In this document: positions 25,212 to 38,792 of the stretch, piece after piece
Layout: each line of letters begins with the position of its first letter
Numbering within the stretch: position 1 is the first letter of the stretch
Assembly (NCBI GenBank): GCA_018340375.1
Contig: JAFFJZ010000006.1
Coordinates: 25,612,001-25,676,000 of the forward strand
Direction: 5' to 3'
DNA: 64,000 nt
From: Gonatopus flavifemur
Lineage: Eukaryota; Arthropoda; Insecta; Hymenoptera; Dryinidae
Translations under genes and position numbers: made by a program
The notes under the pieces: model-generated
Seen by the model: the letters and a program-made list of their open reading frames with translations, nothing else
Databases searched by the model: none
Told to the model about the DNA's origin: nothing

Positions 25212-26396
25212 TAATTGATCGATAGTTCGATTATGATTATAATACGTTAATAATGTGGAATAAATTCTGTTTCTTAGACACGAAATATGGTTGTAATTTT
25301 ACCCGTGATTTCAATTTCTCGGTTCTTCTTTGATTTTGTATATAGGGTTGTATACCGTGTTCGTCTTAGGTGTCTTTGCAGTTTTGTAAGAAAGCGAAAG
25401 GGGTATGAGAAAAATACGTGATTGACAGAGAGGCAATTTCACGGACCACGGGGTTTCCTTGTCTTTCGCATGTAATCACCCGAAGTGGCCGTTGCGTCGA
25501 GTATTCTTTCTCAAGAAAGGGAGCAACGCTCTTTTCTTCCTCCCGCTGTATCGGGTACTCGTAGCTCTGTAGAAGCTAGATACTTCTAAGTGCCGTTGGA
25601 AACGTATATACGAGGTTTTAAAGCCACTGTTCCTTTTTTTCTCTTTCCTTTCTAACTGACGTGTTGAGGCTTCACTTTGTTTTCCGACATTAAAAATCCC
25701 TCCTCGACGACAACGATATATGTTCGCGATCTACACATCTTCGACGCTCGATTCAATGAATTCTGAAATCGAGTTTTAGATAAAAATTGATTTTCACTGT
25801 AACTCCTTCTATGTAACAATATTCGGCACACTTGCTCTCAATATGCATTCCACGTATCATCATCAAACACGTACTTCAGAAGTTACAATTTGTACGCTCA
25901 AGGCGTCGCACAAATTCTCCTGGCGCATTTTATTTTCAAGTTTCAATAGTAAGTACAAAATATAACAATAAATTCAAGCTTTACTTTACAGGCATATTGA
26001 TTTTCCAATACCGCGAATAGAATCCAGAGACAGATTGGTTGTCGCATTTACAATGACCCGTCCTACCGTCTTTCTAATATTCCATACTCCTCTCTACTCG
26101 TATGGAGATTTAACTACATTTGAAAGCATTCTCAAGTTATCCTGCTCCTCGCAATTTACCAAGATGGAAAAACTTTTCCCTCCACACACAATCCCATGTG
26201 AATCCAAAAAATTGTATTCCATAAATACATGAAAACAATCGAACGGATCGTAAATAAGATTATTCCAAAATTTGACTGATAAAATTGAAGTATCGAGTGA
26301 AAGATAATCTGTGAAAAATCTCAAGAAAGTAAATTAAATTATTTGAATCGAGAATGTTCTTTAAATATGTTGTTTTTCTGTTTTCGTATCCATCAG
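25212..26396. other. Unexplained spacer
   Basis: Composition between 25,350 and 25,720 is somewhat more GC-rich (CGTTGCGTCGAG, CTCCCGCTGTATCGGG), as in a promoter-proximal intron. No gene is seen. Confidence 0.35.
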
Positions 26397-27113
26397 TGGA
26401 GAGGATCTTGTGCGAAGGATTACCCCTGAAGGAAGAATCCCTCGCACAAGTTTGTAAGTCTTTAAAAGTATAACTATGACCATCCGAAAGAAATTGTATT
26501 TCTTCTCATTTTCAGATGTTACCCACGTTCTCTCGAACATCGTGAAACCGTTCTGTGTTTAAAAAGCTTTTTTCCTGCTATCAGTTGTTTTTTCTTTTTT
26601 TTTTATTTCAACTCACCTTCGGATTCATCGTTGAATTTTCATTGAGCATTTCCAAGCTATTCAAATGTTAATTCTACACCTATCGTGTTATTAAATCGAG
26701 GAACGATGAACTTCTTTGCATATTAACATTCCCAAGTTTTCTTGTGAATTCAAAATGCAAATGTTCAATTCAGGTGAAGATTGTGAAGAATGTCCGATGA
26801 TGTGAAAGATTTCGTATTAGAATTGATCAATCTGGGATGTCCTGGTTGGAAGAAACGATCGATTATGACGAGGAGTACTTGAGAGCATCGATGGACGACG
26901 ATTCCGAAATTTTCAGTTATTTTCAACATCCCCAAATGTGTAATTCCAATTTCATTATCAAAAACTCATTAACTTTTCAACATTGAAGATTTATTCTTCC
27001 CGCGGTTGATGAACACTCGAAAGAAATTGCACGATCTGATTAACGAAATGAAAGCAAGTCTCATCGTGTTGTGTACGGCGCATACAAAAGTATTTCCAAG
27101 AGAGTTTGAATGA
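26397..27113 (+). CDS. Weak small-exon gene model
   Basis: Three segments join in consistent phase with GT/AG borders: 26,397-26,453, 26,821-26,939 and 26,989-27,113. The first would be leader or coding (GEDLVRRITPEGRIPRTS). The second gives MSWLEETIDYDEEYLRASMD from an in-frame ATG at 26,837, then SEIFSYFQHPQM. The third gives LFFPRLMNTRKKLHDLINEM and ends TAHTKVFPREFE then TGA. Counting from ATG 26,837 the product is 75 residues with an acidic then a basic half. I recognise no family. Against it: the second intron would be only 49 bases, each frame is short enough to be chance, and segment 1 is open in two frames. A hairpin overlaps segment 1. Confidence 0.2.
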
Positions 27114-27437
27114 CATCGCGGAGATTTTTCCCTTCTCATCATCGCAATTAGCGTGTTACGCTTATTTTGAATAATTCATGAAGCTTAATTTCTTTTCTCT
27201 TCAAGCACAAGTATCATGAGTTATCGGATATAAATTCTACGAGAAATTCATGAGAATTCAACTGATAGCGACTTTTCTTACTAATCGAATGTGAAATTTA
27301 TCAAACGATGCTCAAAACGTCACAATATCGTCCCTGAAATGAATACAATTTTATATACATTGTATAAAATGAAACTACGTTTTAACTACGTTTGAAACTC
27401 TGGGTACCGAAACAAGTCATATATTTCAACTTGAACT

Positions 27438-27453
27438 CCACGTGCGCACGTGG
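27438..27453. promoter_or_regulatory. Perfect 16-base palindrome with two CACGTG E-boxes
   Basis: CCACGTGCGCACGTGG reads identically on both strands and holds two CACGTG cores 8 bases apart. CACGTG is the site for USF/Max/MITF/CLOCK-type bHLH dimers. Two helically spaced copies in AT-rich DNA suggest a real binding site. The target gene is unknown. Confidence 0.4.
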
Positions 27454-27637
27454 GAAATTCGAATCCACGCCTGCAAGTTTGATGATTGCGATTTGCGGAT
27501 GATACGCAATCTATCTATCTATGGAATTAATTTATCGAAATAATTAAAGGTCTTCCATATAAAATAAATTGATTAATACACGGAGATCCTTGAACGTGGT
27601 TGTCGTCCACGTCGAACGTTTAACGATATATATACGT

Positions 27638-27650
27638 GTTGCATGGCAAC
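27638..27650. promoter_or_regulatory. X-box-like inverted repeat
   Basis: GTTGCATGGCAAC is one base short of the RFX-factor X-box palindrome GTTGCCATGGCAAC. The match is near but imperfect and no target gene is adjacent. Confidence 0.2.
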
Positions 27651-30600
27651 CGCAAAAACTAGAACCTGCATCCGAAGATGATTGAATTCAAGACCTTGTA
27701 CGAGAAATTCACGAGAACTTGGTGCGTGCACGGCCGATGTATTCCTCTGGGAAACTCAAATATTCATTAATTGCGTGAGGGGTATAAAATCGATGATAGA
27801 TGTAGAAATTTGAGATACTATAATTGCCTTGCAATTAGAGGAGCATATTCGAAACAACAGAATCTAAAGATGGGAATCGTGTGATTGCGTTTCGAAGTAC
27901 ACGAAATGCTTCTTTCGAATGAATTGCGATTAGAGAGAGAGAGAAATTAGTCGAGTTTGAAACCATTGATGAGAATTCGATCAAGAGAAGGAAGGATTAA
28001 AATAATAACTTTTGTTTATATTTGAGCGTAATACTGTGAGCATAGAATCAATTAATTAACAAACATCAAGTTACTTTGTTGATCACATTTCAATTTTCAT
28101 TCTTATACACATTGAAGATTTTGAAAACTGAAGAACGTGAAATTTCATGTGAAAAGTTCAGCATCTAATCTAGCATCGGTTTATCCCGTGAAACGAGGAC
28201 TCGTCTTTTGAATATCCAAATCAATGGCAAGTAAAAACCTTGTTGAATTGATACAGACGGCTGTTATGAACCGAATGAACGCTCGACAAGTGGCGCTGGA
28301 AAGCATTTATATATAGCAAATGAACAATGGTCGTTAATGATTGAGCATCTCTCGACCGTAAAATTTCCGGGGATCGCACTTGAAGAGGATACTTAAATAA
28401 GATATCATGAGTACATTTTTCACTCACGTTCATTATGCAAATGAAAGATTCAGTCCCTCTTTAGTGCTGGTTGACTCGAATCTTTACAACATTAATGAAC
28501 GATACTGTTAAAATATTTTCAAAGTTCATCACCTTTTTATTTTATATACCTTAAAAAACCAGTAATTTCACTTTGACCCGCCAGACGTTGTTTTGTTATC
28601 TTTTTTGTCATCATATGCTTGTGAAAAAAAAAGTTGATACGTCAAAACAAATTGCCAAGTTCTTATCTTAACGATCGTCAATTTAATAAACACACCGTTT
28701 ATATGATTTATCGACAAAATGTGAAAATCATTTTCAAGAGTAGACATTTTTTTGGGCCTGAAATGGATTCGGTATGTCTCAATGTTGGATATGTCGATAA
28801 TTTGTAATGGAAAGCTTTATAATTCATATCTTAGAACCATTCGGTCTTGTATCGTAATTGATTAATCACGGCAATTTTTCTTTCCCCTTCAGGAAGAATC
28901 CAATTTCGAATTCCTTGACTTCGAATGCTCGAAGTCACGTAAATATATCTTACGGAATAATGGAGACTCATTATTGTAGCGTAATATTTGAGTTCTCCGC
29001 GTGTATTGTCTCGAAGTTTCGTTCGATCCATTGATCTTCATAAATATTCATTTTCAAGCAACTTTTTCATTCGGAACATATCAGATGTATCGCAAAATCG
29101 ATATCAGTTGGGTTCAAGTTGAAAATGGTTTCGTCCATTAACCAAATGGGAGGAAAAACGTCGTTGAAACTATTTCCGTGTTGAAGAAAATCATTGAAAA
29201 AAAGACCGCTCACTTGAGGCTTTCCTTCTTAATAATACTAAAAAAGCACTATTGATATTTTTCAATAATATGATATTTCATAAAGGATTTTTTCATCAAA
29301 TTTCAGAATTTTTGATCTTCACCAGGGTGACGTCTGATGAAACAAAGTGTCATATGTTCGTAGAAATTTGTACCGCGTTATTCAAATCCCATCCCTTTCC
29401 TGTTTACATTATGTATTTTCCTACATTTAAATCCAGATTTCATCGAGCGAATCAGAGAGAATATATCGATACGATTGATATAATTTCTTTCAGTCATTTT
29501 ACTATTATTATTTTATATTTAAACCCAGAAGTGACGCATCGTTTTTTTTTATTCAATAATACAGTTGTATACATATAATGCACGCAAACGTGTGCTTTAG
29601 AATATCGATTCCTTAACTCGAGAGTTTGCTGTACTTCGATTCTTTGCTTTCTACGACACATTATCTATATTTTTGTAATCAGCGGTCGATTTCCTAAGGG
29701 AGAGTTGTGAAAAAGAAGAAGAGAATAAAAACAGGACAAACAACAATCAAGATATTATATGCACCTGTTTGATTGTCTACCACTGTGCGATGTATACAGA
29801 ATATTTTGTTTTATAAATACGCTAGAACAATGTTGTACATTTTTCCCATTAAATGTGTGCTCTGGTGCAAATTTTTCTTTAATTCGCAAATACGAGAATA
29901 TTAAATGACGATAAGACACGAGATAATCCGCTAAGCTTGAACGATTGATCCTTTTTGTGCGAGCTCTCAATAAAACCACATTTGAATAATCTTCAGATAT
30001 CAGGACAAACTTTTGCAATTTGTAAATGAACCTAACAAAAACAACAATAGCCAGTATTGAATGTTACCATTGTTGAAATCATAATTTTCACTTCTTGAAT
30101 TCCTTTCTTTAATAACAAAATTCAACGAAATTAAATTGCTCGCTTGATTAAAAATAATCGTATCGATGTGTCGAATAATTCATACATGCAATTGTTCTCT
30201 ATGAGAGTTTACATGAATCTATTTTCTACGTTAATTGGAAAAATTTCATTACCAGAGTTGTTGCATGTGCTTTTCTCATTGCTCGGTAATAATCTGAAAC
30301 AAAGTATTCGTTTCACGATATGATACAGTCATCTAATTAAAATCCCCGAAAATGAACATATCGTTGTATGACTTCTTTTCGTATAATTGAAAAGCTTGAC
30401 TGTGTATGTCTCAACGTTCGTCGTTCTCGAATACAAGAAGATAAATTTAAATTCTTGAGACATGTATACTTATAGACACAAGTAGATATGGGGGAAAAAG
30501 AAGACTTATGAGCAAACACATCTGAAATGAATTTTATGGCGAAGCGAATGAGAATAGATTAATTGAATCATTTGGTAAATTTATCTTTGTACATTTGTTC

Positions 30601-33600
30601 CGATTCCTCGACGTGATTGATCTTTTTTCTTTGACACGCTGATGAATTACGGGGAAAGATGTTGATCGGTGTGATTGAACAATACTCCTCGACCGTGGTC
30701 TTAAGGCCTTGTATGTAGGGTAAGGCGGTAGTTGGTGGATTCAAGAATTCTATTTCTCCTGCGTAGGTTGAGTTAATTCAACTGCGTCAGTTGTGGAACA
30801 CCCGAGGAGTAACTTCTCAAGAAATCCAGCTAATTAAAATGAACAATCATTATCATTGGAAGACCCATCCTAAAAGAAAAGTGAATTTTAACGAAGAAAT
30901 CTGGATAAATCGGAAAATTGAGCGTATGCATGGAGGAAAACAAATTTGCTGATACCGTGATTCAAGGTATTATGTACAGAATAGCAAATCTATTTGCTAA
31001 CCTAGTTAAAAATTCGCTGCCACAGCTAACTGGATTGCTGAAAGAGCTGAATTTGCTGCGCCATCGAAATTAGTGTTCACTGTCACAGCGAGATTTTTGA
31101 GTACTGGGAACGATGTTGGATCGATTGATCTATAGAGTTGTTCATGAATTCGGAAAAAGGCTGTTGTTAAGAGACCATCAGAAATTACAGAAAAATAAAA
31201 AGAAAATTGATCTGCCGTTTCAACGTATAAATTTGAATTTAAAATTTGAAATATTTCATACAAATGATCTCTAGTCGTATACATTTCACACCTTTAATAT
31301 CAAACTTGTAGAACATTCGAGAAAAACTTCATGCATGAATTGTCCGTACATTTTCGTGAAAGAAACTATAATATTAATATAATAGCGTCATTTCTTTGTG
31401 TTCAATTCATAAATGTGTAAATGAGTCATAAATCTCGTAGTTCGCCACAAAGTCAAACATCGCATCGCATCGTACCGGTGAAAAAAATTGCCATGTCTGA
31501 GGAGTAGATGTAACAAAAAATCTTTCATTTATAATGGATGTAATCAGAGGGATAAGATAGAGTGCATTGAAAAAAAAGCAAAGATTTATATCTTTTCCTT
31601 TCAAACGATACTTAGCACTATAAATGAAATATTTGATCAAATCAAAAGAGAATATCCCTCAATTCATTTTCTCGGTTCTTCCCTCTCACAAATAAAAATT
31701 AAATCTAGATGTATTATGATTTATTTGCTCTCTTACAATTATAACCAAGCAAAATATCAATTGATAGCGTAGATTTATCAACACTCCAACCAAAATGTAG
31801 ACAGTAATAAAAATTGTTCGGAAGTCAAGATCCTATCAAGGTTGCAAATCTCTGGGATCGCGTGGGATATCCCGACAAATGATTATAAAGGCTCAACCGA
31901 TATCGCACGTTCACCAGTTCTTACGAGAGTAAATTCGAATGACACGCAACGTAAGCTCGATTAAACCTGCGAACGTGATTTTAAGTTTAGGATGCATGTG
32001 ATAAAACAAAAGCGCGAAGGGTGAGCACCTTTCACTCTTCCAATCAGGACCTAAAGATTCTTTTCATTCTTTGAATATTCTGTTTTTTTTTTTGACGTGA
32101 TTTACTTTCGAGATAAACCGAGAAGAAAAAGAAAAAGCTCGTTCAACGATCATAAATAATTTTTTAATTCTCTAACTGGGAAGTGAGTTTCTTTTGATAT
32201 CCCTCGTCAAGTCGTTTGAGATATTGTGCTTTTACTGGAAAAGCAAAATCCCTTCAATCACTATTGTGATTAATATTAACTCACGGTTGAACTCACTTTT
32301 AGAGAACAGGAATAAAAGCGAGATGAGTATTATTCGAACAGACAGAAAAATTCAAGCTGATGGTTTGATTCGTGGCACGATTTTATCGACTCTATCATCG
32401 TGTCGGGTCGGAACCGGGAAATCAAAATTCAAATTTCCTAATCTATCGATCGCTGTTCCATCTTTTTGTAATGGATGGATAAATGCTTCGAGATGAATTC
32501 AATACCAACGGAAGAACGTGATCTATAATTTTCCAAACGTCAAAGATATTATCTGGATTGAATCACTTCCTATCTTTGATATATTCAATTTGGTGTAGAA
32601 GATTTGTAGAAGATTCAACAATTTTTTCATTCTTGATGAGAAAATAAGTGTCAAATCAGTGTCAAGTTCATAATTTTCTCACGAGAAGAAACTTAATTTG
32701 TATTCCTGTGTAGTTGCGATTTAAAGACGAATGATTTATTTAATGCATTACGATGCATGAGACGTGAACACTTGTCAGTTGTAACACACCTGTTGCAACG
32801 AGTTATATCTGTTCCAACTAGACTCACTATAAACCAAAAATACATATTCGTTGTTCTTTAAATCAATGTACTATAACAATTATGGTATGTCATACAATTG
32901 AGAAATGAATTCAATTTTGTTTCACACGTATCGTTTCACATTTTTCCCCCTCACCCTTTGCATATTTTACATCACACATTTCTGAGAGAAGAAAAGTGTT
33001 TCTCGCATTATTCGTGTATAGAGACGACACAATTCTTCGTCTACTATACCTCATTATCATGCGTTTCTTGTAAAACAATTTCTAGGTCATGTATCTTTTG
33101 TTTCGAGCTAAAATATCTTTCTCGAAGATACCACGTCAACCGACTATCAAATGATACAGTATGAAACGTGATATCTCGAAGGTCTCGAATGGAATGTTTT
33201 ATTCACAATTTGAAAAAAGAAAACCCCACGACGATTTCGTTCATCAATGTTTGACAATTAAAAAATAATAAGAAGCTAGGAACTTGTGCTATATAACTTT
33301 CTAAGGATTCATTATCTTGAATCATGTTTTCACTCGATATTCAATTCGAACCACTTATTTCAAATTCTGCTCATGTTTTTTCTTTCTAGAAAACCACTTC
33401 CTTTCAGAATGTCTTTCAACGGTGATAGAAATGAAAATGAGGGATAATACGTTTCTTTCATTTACATTTCAAACCTACCATCGCCTACCAATGTTCGTGT
33501 CAAATTGATTTGAATCGTGATGTTATATTGAGTTTTAACAAAGTTGCAGTATCTCGAATCAGATATTATCGCTAACGTTCAAGTGAACAATTAGGTTCAA

Positions 33601-36600
33601 TCTCGGATTTAGATAAGTTAAGGGTAGGTTGCGAATTTTATTCATATCATCTTTAATCACCTTCAACGATAATTCTTCTGGGACATGCGAGAAAAGTAGA
33701 AATAGAATTGAATTATTGAACTTTAGTATTTGGATTCTTTGAGTATACAAAAGTGATAACTCGTATTTCAAGTCCTTCGAATTCTTCGATGTGGAATTGA
33801 ATTGTTTATGAAATTTTTGTGAAGAAGCCGTTAAAAAAATGATTTTCGTGTAAATTTCATTGAATTAGGGATGAATGGTTGAGAAAAAATGCAATTGCAT
33901 CTGTTCATTCGCACAAAACAATCGAAGCTTCATTAAGAAATATAAGACAATGCAAAACGCTTGGAGCGAGAGAAACCTTTCAGGAAGAATCTGTACATCT
34001 TGTACAGAATCAGTTCAAAGGACGCTTTTAAGATCCACAATTATCACTCTCGTTAATAAAACAAGTAACTATCTCTGAATACAGCTTACGTAACTGATAA
34101 GGATTGTAAAATCTTCTTCTGAAACCTTGAAAATTGCAACGCTCTCTCAGTTGGCTTCCTATTGGACATTGATTACTTTCTTCGTTTCATAGAAGATATT
34201 GTACGTACAAGATAATCAAGTATTTTCCTCGAATAATTTATCCTTCGAATTAACCCAAGTCCCATCAGTTCCATTCTCTTTCCGCTCGAGTTAATTTCTA
34301 CGAACATCTTCTTTATCATGGATTTATATACGCAGGTACATTACATAAAAGCATTATTTAATAAAGTGTTTGCTTTCAAGCTTTTGAATTGGGATTTATA
34401 TAGATATATATATATATAAAGCACCTATTGTGAATGCTCGACGGAGCCAACGTGGCAAGTTTAAAAGAGTCGTCGCACAAAGGTTATAGTTCCACTGACA
34501 CTAAAAAATAAACGACCCTAAAAAGTTTTCTGACACCCTTTTGAAAAAACTTGTAACGATTCACGTCATACGCGTGTAATCCACATATTCAATCAATGAC
34601 AATGAAATGAATCTTTTGTGAATATATATACACGTTCATTGCTTATCGATTATATTCCATTATCGGCAAATGTAACAATTTTGTTTATCATTATAAAAGA
34701 AGAGCCTCTTTATGTATATATTCAACGTGTAACGCTGTCAATCAAACTCTCCGATTCACTTGCAGTAGAAAAGAATAAATCCAACCCAGGCTGAAGTTCA
34801 AAATTTGCAAGTTTTTCCACGATTCGTTTCATTTTAATTTCCAATCGTTGTTCCTCGATGAAAGTGTCTCTCTTCCTTTTTTCTTGACCCTTCGATTTCC
34901 ATCAGAAAAAGAATCAAAAAGTTTATTTATGTAATCCTTTTAACAGAGAAGAAGAGCCCAGCCCTCCTGTCCCCAGTCGAAAATATCTCAAAAGAGAGAA
35001 GAAAAAAAACCCATTCTCGAGGAAGGAAAAAAAAAATCTTCACTCACTATAAATTCAAAGAATTCGTCTTAGGAGACAAACGTATCGTCCCGAATGTACT
35101 TCTAAGATTATACCCATTTTTATAATAAATAAATATCGGGTGGTGAATTGAAAAGGAGAATATCTCTTTTTTTGTCCCAGCATACGTGGAATGATTTTAT
35201 ATCGAATTGCGGATAACCTATATTTTTCATAAGAGGGAAAATCACTTTACGGCATTTGTGCTCTTATCAGCTTGTGAAAAAAGAAAAAAAGTTGAAGAGG
35301 GTGGCGTAAGGTATGGTGATCGACATGTGTCTTTACACGAATACGTTTTATCGATATAATAATGTCTGTTTATATATATATATAGCGGTCAAGAGTTGAA
35401 AAATTTTCTTTACGTGGGTGGTCGATACTTGCCACGTGGTATTCCATGGTATTCGATAACCGCTTGCTTCGCTCGGATGTGTATGAAAGACGGCCTATGA
35501 AAGGAAAAGAACACTTATCCGAAATAGACCGATAGAAAAACATTCAATTTATGTGAACTGAAATATGTTAAAAGTACTTTCGAGTGGTTTTGAAAAAAAA
35601 GAAATTTATTCGGAAATAGTCAGGGAGAATGCTTGTTTGCTCCATCTACTTAATATCGAAGAACGGTGTATAATTTTCGACAGAATACAATGCGCGGTGT
35701 CCGATATTTCTCGTATATATCGTGATCTATCGCTGGCATATCTCGATCGGCTCGTTTCCAATTGGAAAATTTACGCTATATGAATACCAAAAGATTTTTT
35801 CCCTCCTTCATACGCTTTATTGGAAATTTACATCCATAGAACTGTTGGTTGTTGTATTGTGGACTGTAGGAAACCGTGTGGAGTTTAAATTGTTATTCAA
35901 AGGAAGGGGACCGATGAATCAGGAGAATTGTGTTATTTATTATTAAAATCGTATTTATTTTGGCTACAAATCCCACTTTATCAGTTTCAGATTCATGGAT
36001 TTCAATCTATTCACAAACCCTGCTTCTATTCATCATATTTAAAATAAAATGTGTATTGTTCATGTATCAACATTCATAGAAAATTTTATTGAAAAATTTA
36101 TCATGAAAATTTCTCTGCTAACCACTAGTTCATTACTCGATTCCTCTAAAACTCTGTTAATTATTACGTTATCGGGTTATATGTTTATCTTCTTCATTCA
36201 CGATCAAACGTTGCAACGCATCATAATCATCCACCTCTGGAGTTCATTATTCTGTTCAAGCTTCGACAAATATTACGTACTCACTCGCAAATCTCGTACG
36301 TCCCACAGTTCTATGAAAATCACCGAGAAAATATCCGAAATTAACAAACTAATTATAATCCTATCGTTAAGTAACAAATTCTCACAACTTCCTTTCTCTC
36401 TCATCTCTATTCACTTTTAGTGATGAATCATTTATTCATTCCCATTTTATCCACCAAAGATGTAAGTTTCTCATTTTCAGTTCAAACTAAAACAGTCTGG
36501 TCAAACTTCCCACGTAACAAACGTCAATGACGAATAATAATATTCTCATCTAGATTCACGAAATTAAATTGACATATGTAAATAAGAAACACGTTGTTTC

Positions 36601-38456
36601 GATCATATTCAGGATGCAATTCTCATTAAACTTTGTGTAACTTTGTTTTTCGATAAAGACAATCCACTCGAGACGTGATACGAATTACGATATCTACCAC
36701 TCTGACCAAGTTCGGATTTAATTGAGAGGATTATTGAGAAAGCAGCCACTAGATTGACCCAATCTGTGTGACAATACTACGAATAGTGTTGAGAATTTAT
36801 TCCCTCCGACCAACGCAGTAATGTAATTCAAATAGCCAGTTTTCGATGGGAATTTATCGTGGAACCTTGTATCTAGGTTCCAAAGAATCCAGCACCAATA
36901 TTATCGATTTTTTATATATAAAGAAAAAAATAACACTATCTCTCCGTGTTTTGTTTTTTTCTGCAACCAAGGTTTTGCCATTAAATAGTCGTATGAAATC
37001 AGAAGTTCGATTGAAATACATTGTGAAATACGACGTAAATTTACAGGTTTCACCCCCTTAGGTGGTTATTGTAACGTACTTTTTTTTCGCGTCATAATCC
37101 AGCGTCATCGATCTGGGGATAAAAGTGAAGCCCGTTCCTGAAAACTGGGAATGGTTTCGGTCGGTTTGGAAACGAGCGTTTACTGTACAAACTCGTACGG
37201 TGGATCCAGTTTCCATTTTTTTTTGTGGAATATGAACATTTATGAGAAGGCCTCGGGGATGAATATGAATTGGTGGCAGAAAACTCGAGTGTTTGCGAAA
37301 CAATCGAGGGTGACGCTTTTAAACGTCGTATACACTTAAAAAATTCTTTTTTTTCTCATTGTTTTTCTCCTTTCCTTTTCTCAAAGTTTGATGATCAAAG
37401 TGAAGAGACCGAATGACCCTCGGAAGACTAAATTTCGATGAATCGATGAATGTTTTACAGTCTGCTTTTTAACAGCTTCATAATTCGTACATTTGAAAGA
37501 TCTCAGCGCGATATCACTTCAAAACGATTTGTTGTTATTGTTGTTCGAATAAGAAAGGAACAGCTTTCCAACGGCTTTGCAGGCCGTTATTAATCTTCTA
37601 CTCGCGTTGTTACCTTTTTCTACCTCATTCGCGAGGCGGGAGAAAAGAAAAAGAAACCTTCCTTCCTTTCAACTATTTCAATTAAATACCTTATTGTGCT
37701 TTACATTTTCATACGAGAATTCAATTTCTCATAATAAGGAAGATGAAAGTTTCTTCACAGTATTAATATACCAACTAATCCCTTCTCGCAAACTTCATTT
37801 TTGAACTTTTAATTGAAAATTCCCTCCCGAAAGAGCGTGATATATATACTTGGAATGAAACGATAAATTCATACACGCATAGTTCCAATAAACAAAACCC
37901 TTGATTTTTGATCAAGATAATAACAAAGTTAAGTTGAAATAAATGAGGAGGAGGCACGTGAGTGATGTATTCATTTTCATTTGGTTGGTCGTTGCATCGA
38001 AGGGGATTCTCTCATTCGATCCTGACAGGTATAATATATGTTAGATCTTGGAAATTCCAGACACGTAGCGTGGGTTCATCGGTAAAGGAAAACAAAATCG
38101 ACACCTCCTCGCAAATAAATTCATCAAAATCACGTATTCTTGAACGAATGTATCTATTCACGACCCGAGTGATCAATGTATAGAGACATTGAGTCTTCAA
38201 AGTCACTTAAGTGCATCGTACAGGTACAACAAAAGCGAGCACCGGGTACACGGTCGAGTCGAAGTTTATCAATTCTTTGATCAATTAAACTCTCGAGGAT
38301 TTCATTTACCTGTACCAGAGAGAGAGAGAGAGAGAGAGTTTATTCGATCTGCGAATAAAGCGCGTCCGTTCGTTCGACCGAACATCGTGTTCGTGCGGCT
38401 TGTACTTTGTCATTCTAACTTTGTTATTACAGTTCAGGCATTTATTTCTGTTTCAG

Positions 38457-38792
38457 ATGAGATTTTTGTTCACGAGAATGGATATTCCTGACAATACGTC
38501 GGATTATTAACGATGGATCGTAACGGATAGCGAGAACGGAGAACGACGATGCCCATATAAAAATGACTTGACCGCGAGTTCAGAATCGTACTACCAATGT
38601 GAACAAAATGTAAGGAATCTCGAAGATAAAGAATCAAAACGAATAACGGAATAACCTTCAGAGAACCTAAAATCACCACCCTTCTCGTCTCGTTAGACAT
38701 TTGTGCGAGAATCGAATTTGAAATCCGGAGAACGTTCATTGCATCCGATATCAGGGTGCACGAGTACCAATCGTGTTATTCGGTCGTGAAAG
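38457..38792 (+). promoter_or_regulatory. 5' leader exon with six upstream ORFs
   Basis: A pyrimidine-rich acceptor (CTGTTTCAG, ending 38,456) starts an exon that runs into the main ATG at 38,793. Before that ATG are six upstream start codons, each closed by its own stop: 38,457-38,510 (17 codons), 38,513-38,530 (5 codons), 38,549-38,560 (3 codons), 38,563-38,571 (2 codons), and two bare start-stop pairs, ATGTGA at 38,597 and ATGTAA at 38,608. None overlaps the main frame. Such leaders usually hold down translation and can allow stress-dependent reinitiation. The intergenic alternative, that the exon starts further 3', would drop some of them. Confidence 0.55.

Larger units (their letters stand above)
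27114..38456. other. Long gene-poor region
   Basis: About 11 kb without a supported gene. It holds TA microsatellites (34,398-34,419 and about 35,374), an AG microsatellite (38,317-38,338) and many GATA/TTATC words. A patch at 37,040-37,340 is less AT-rich and open on both strands, which could be an enhancer or old exon. If the promoter at 25.14 kb drives the 38.8 kb gene, this is its first intron. Confidence 0.45.

Noticed and set aside
26407..26450. Hairpin CTTGTGCGAAGGATT / AATCCCTCGCACAAG as a microRNA
   Set aside because: A stem of only 15 pairs with a 14-base loop is too short for a typical precursor, and it does not extend outward.
31006..31284. 92-codon - strand frame ending in Ala/Asn-rich sequence
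   Set aside because: The Ala-rich end comes from AGCTGAATTTGCTGC-type words like those in the 52.6 kb hairpin centre; no family match is apparent.
37058..37339. Coding exon in a less AT-rich patch
   Set aside because: Both strands are open with no recognisable residues and no paired splice sites; composition alone is not enough.
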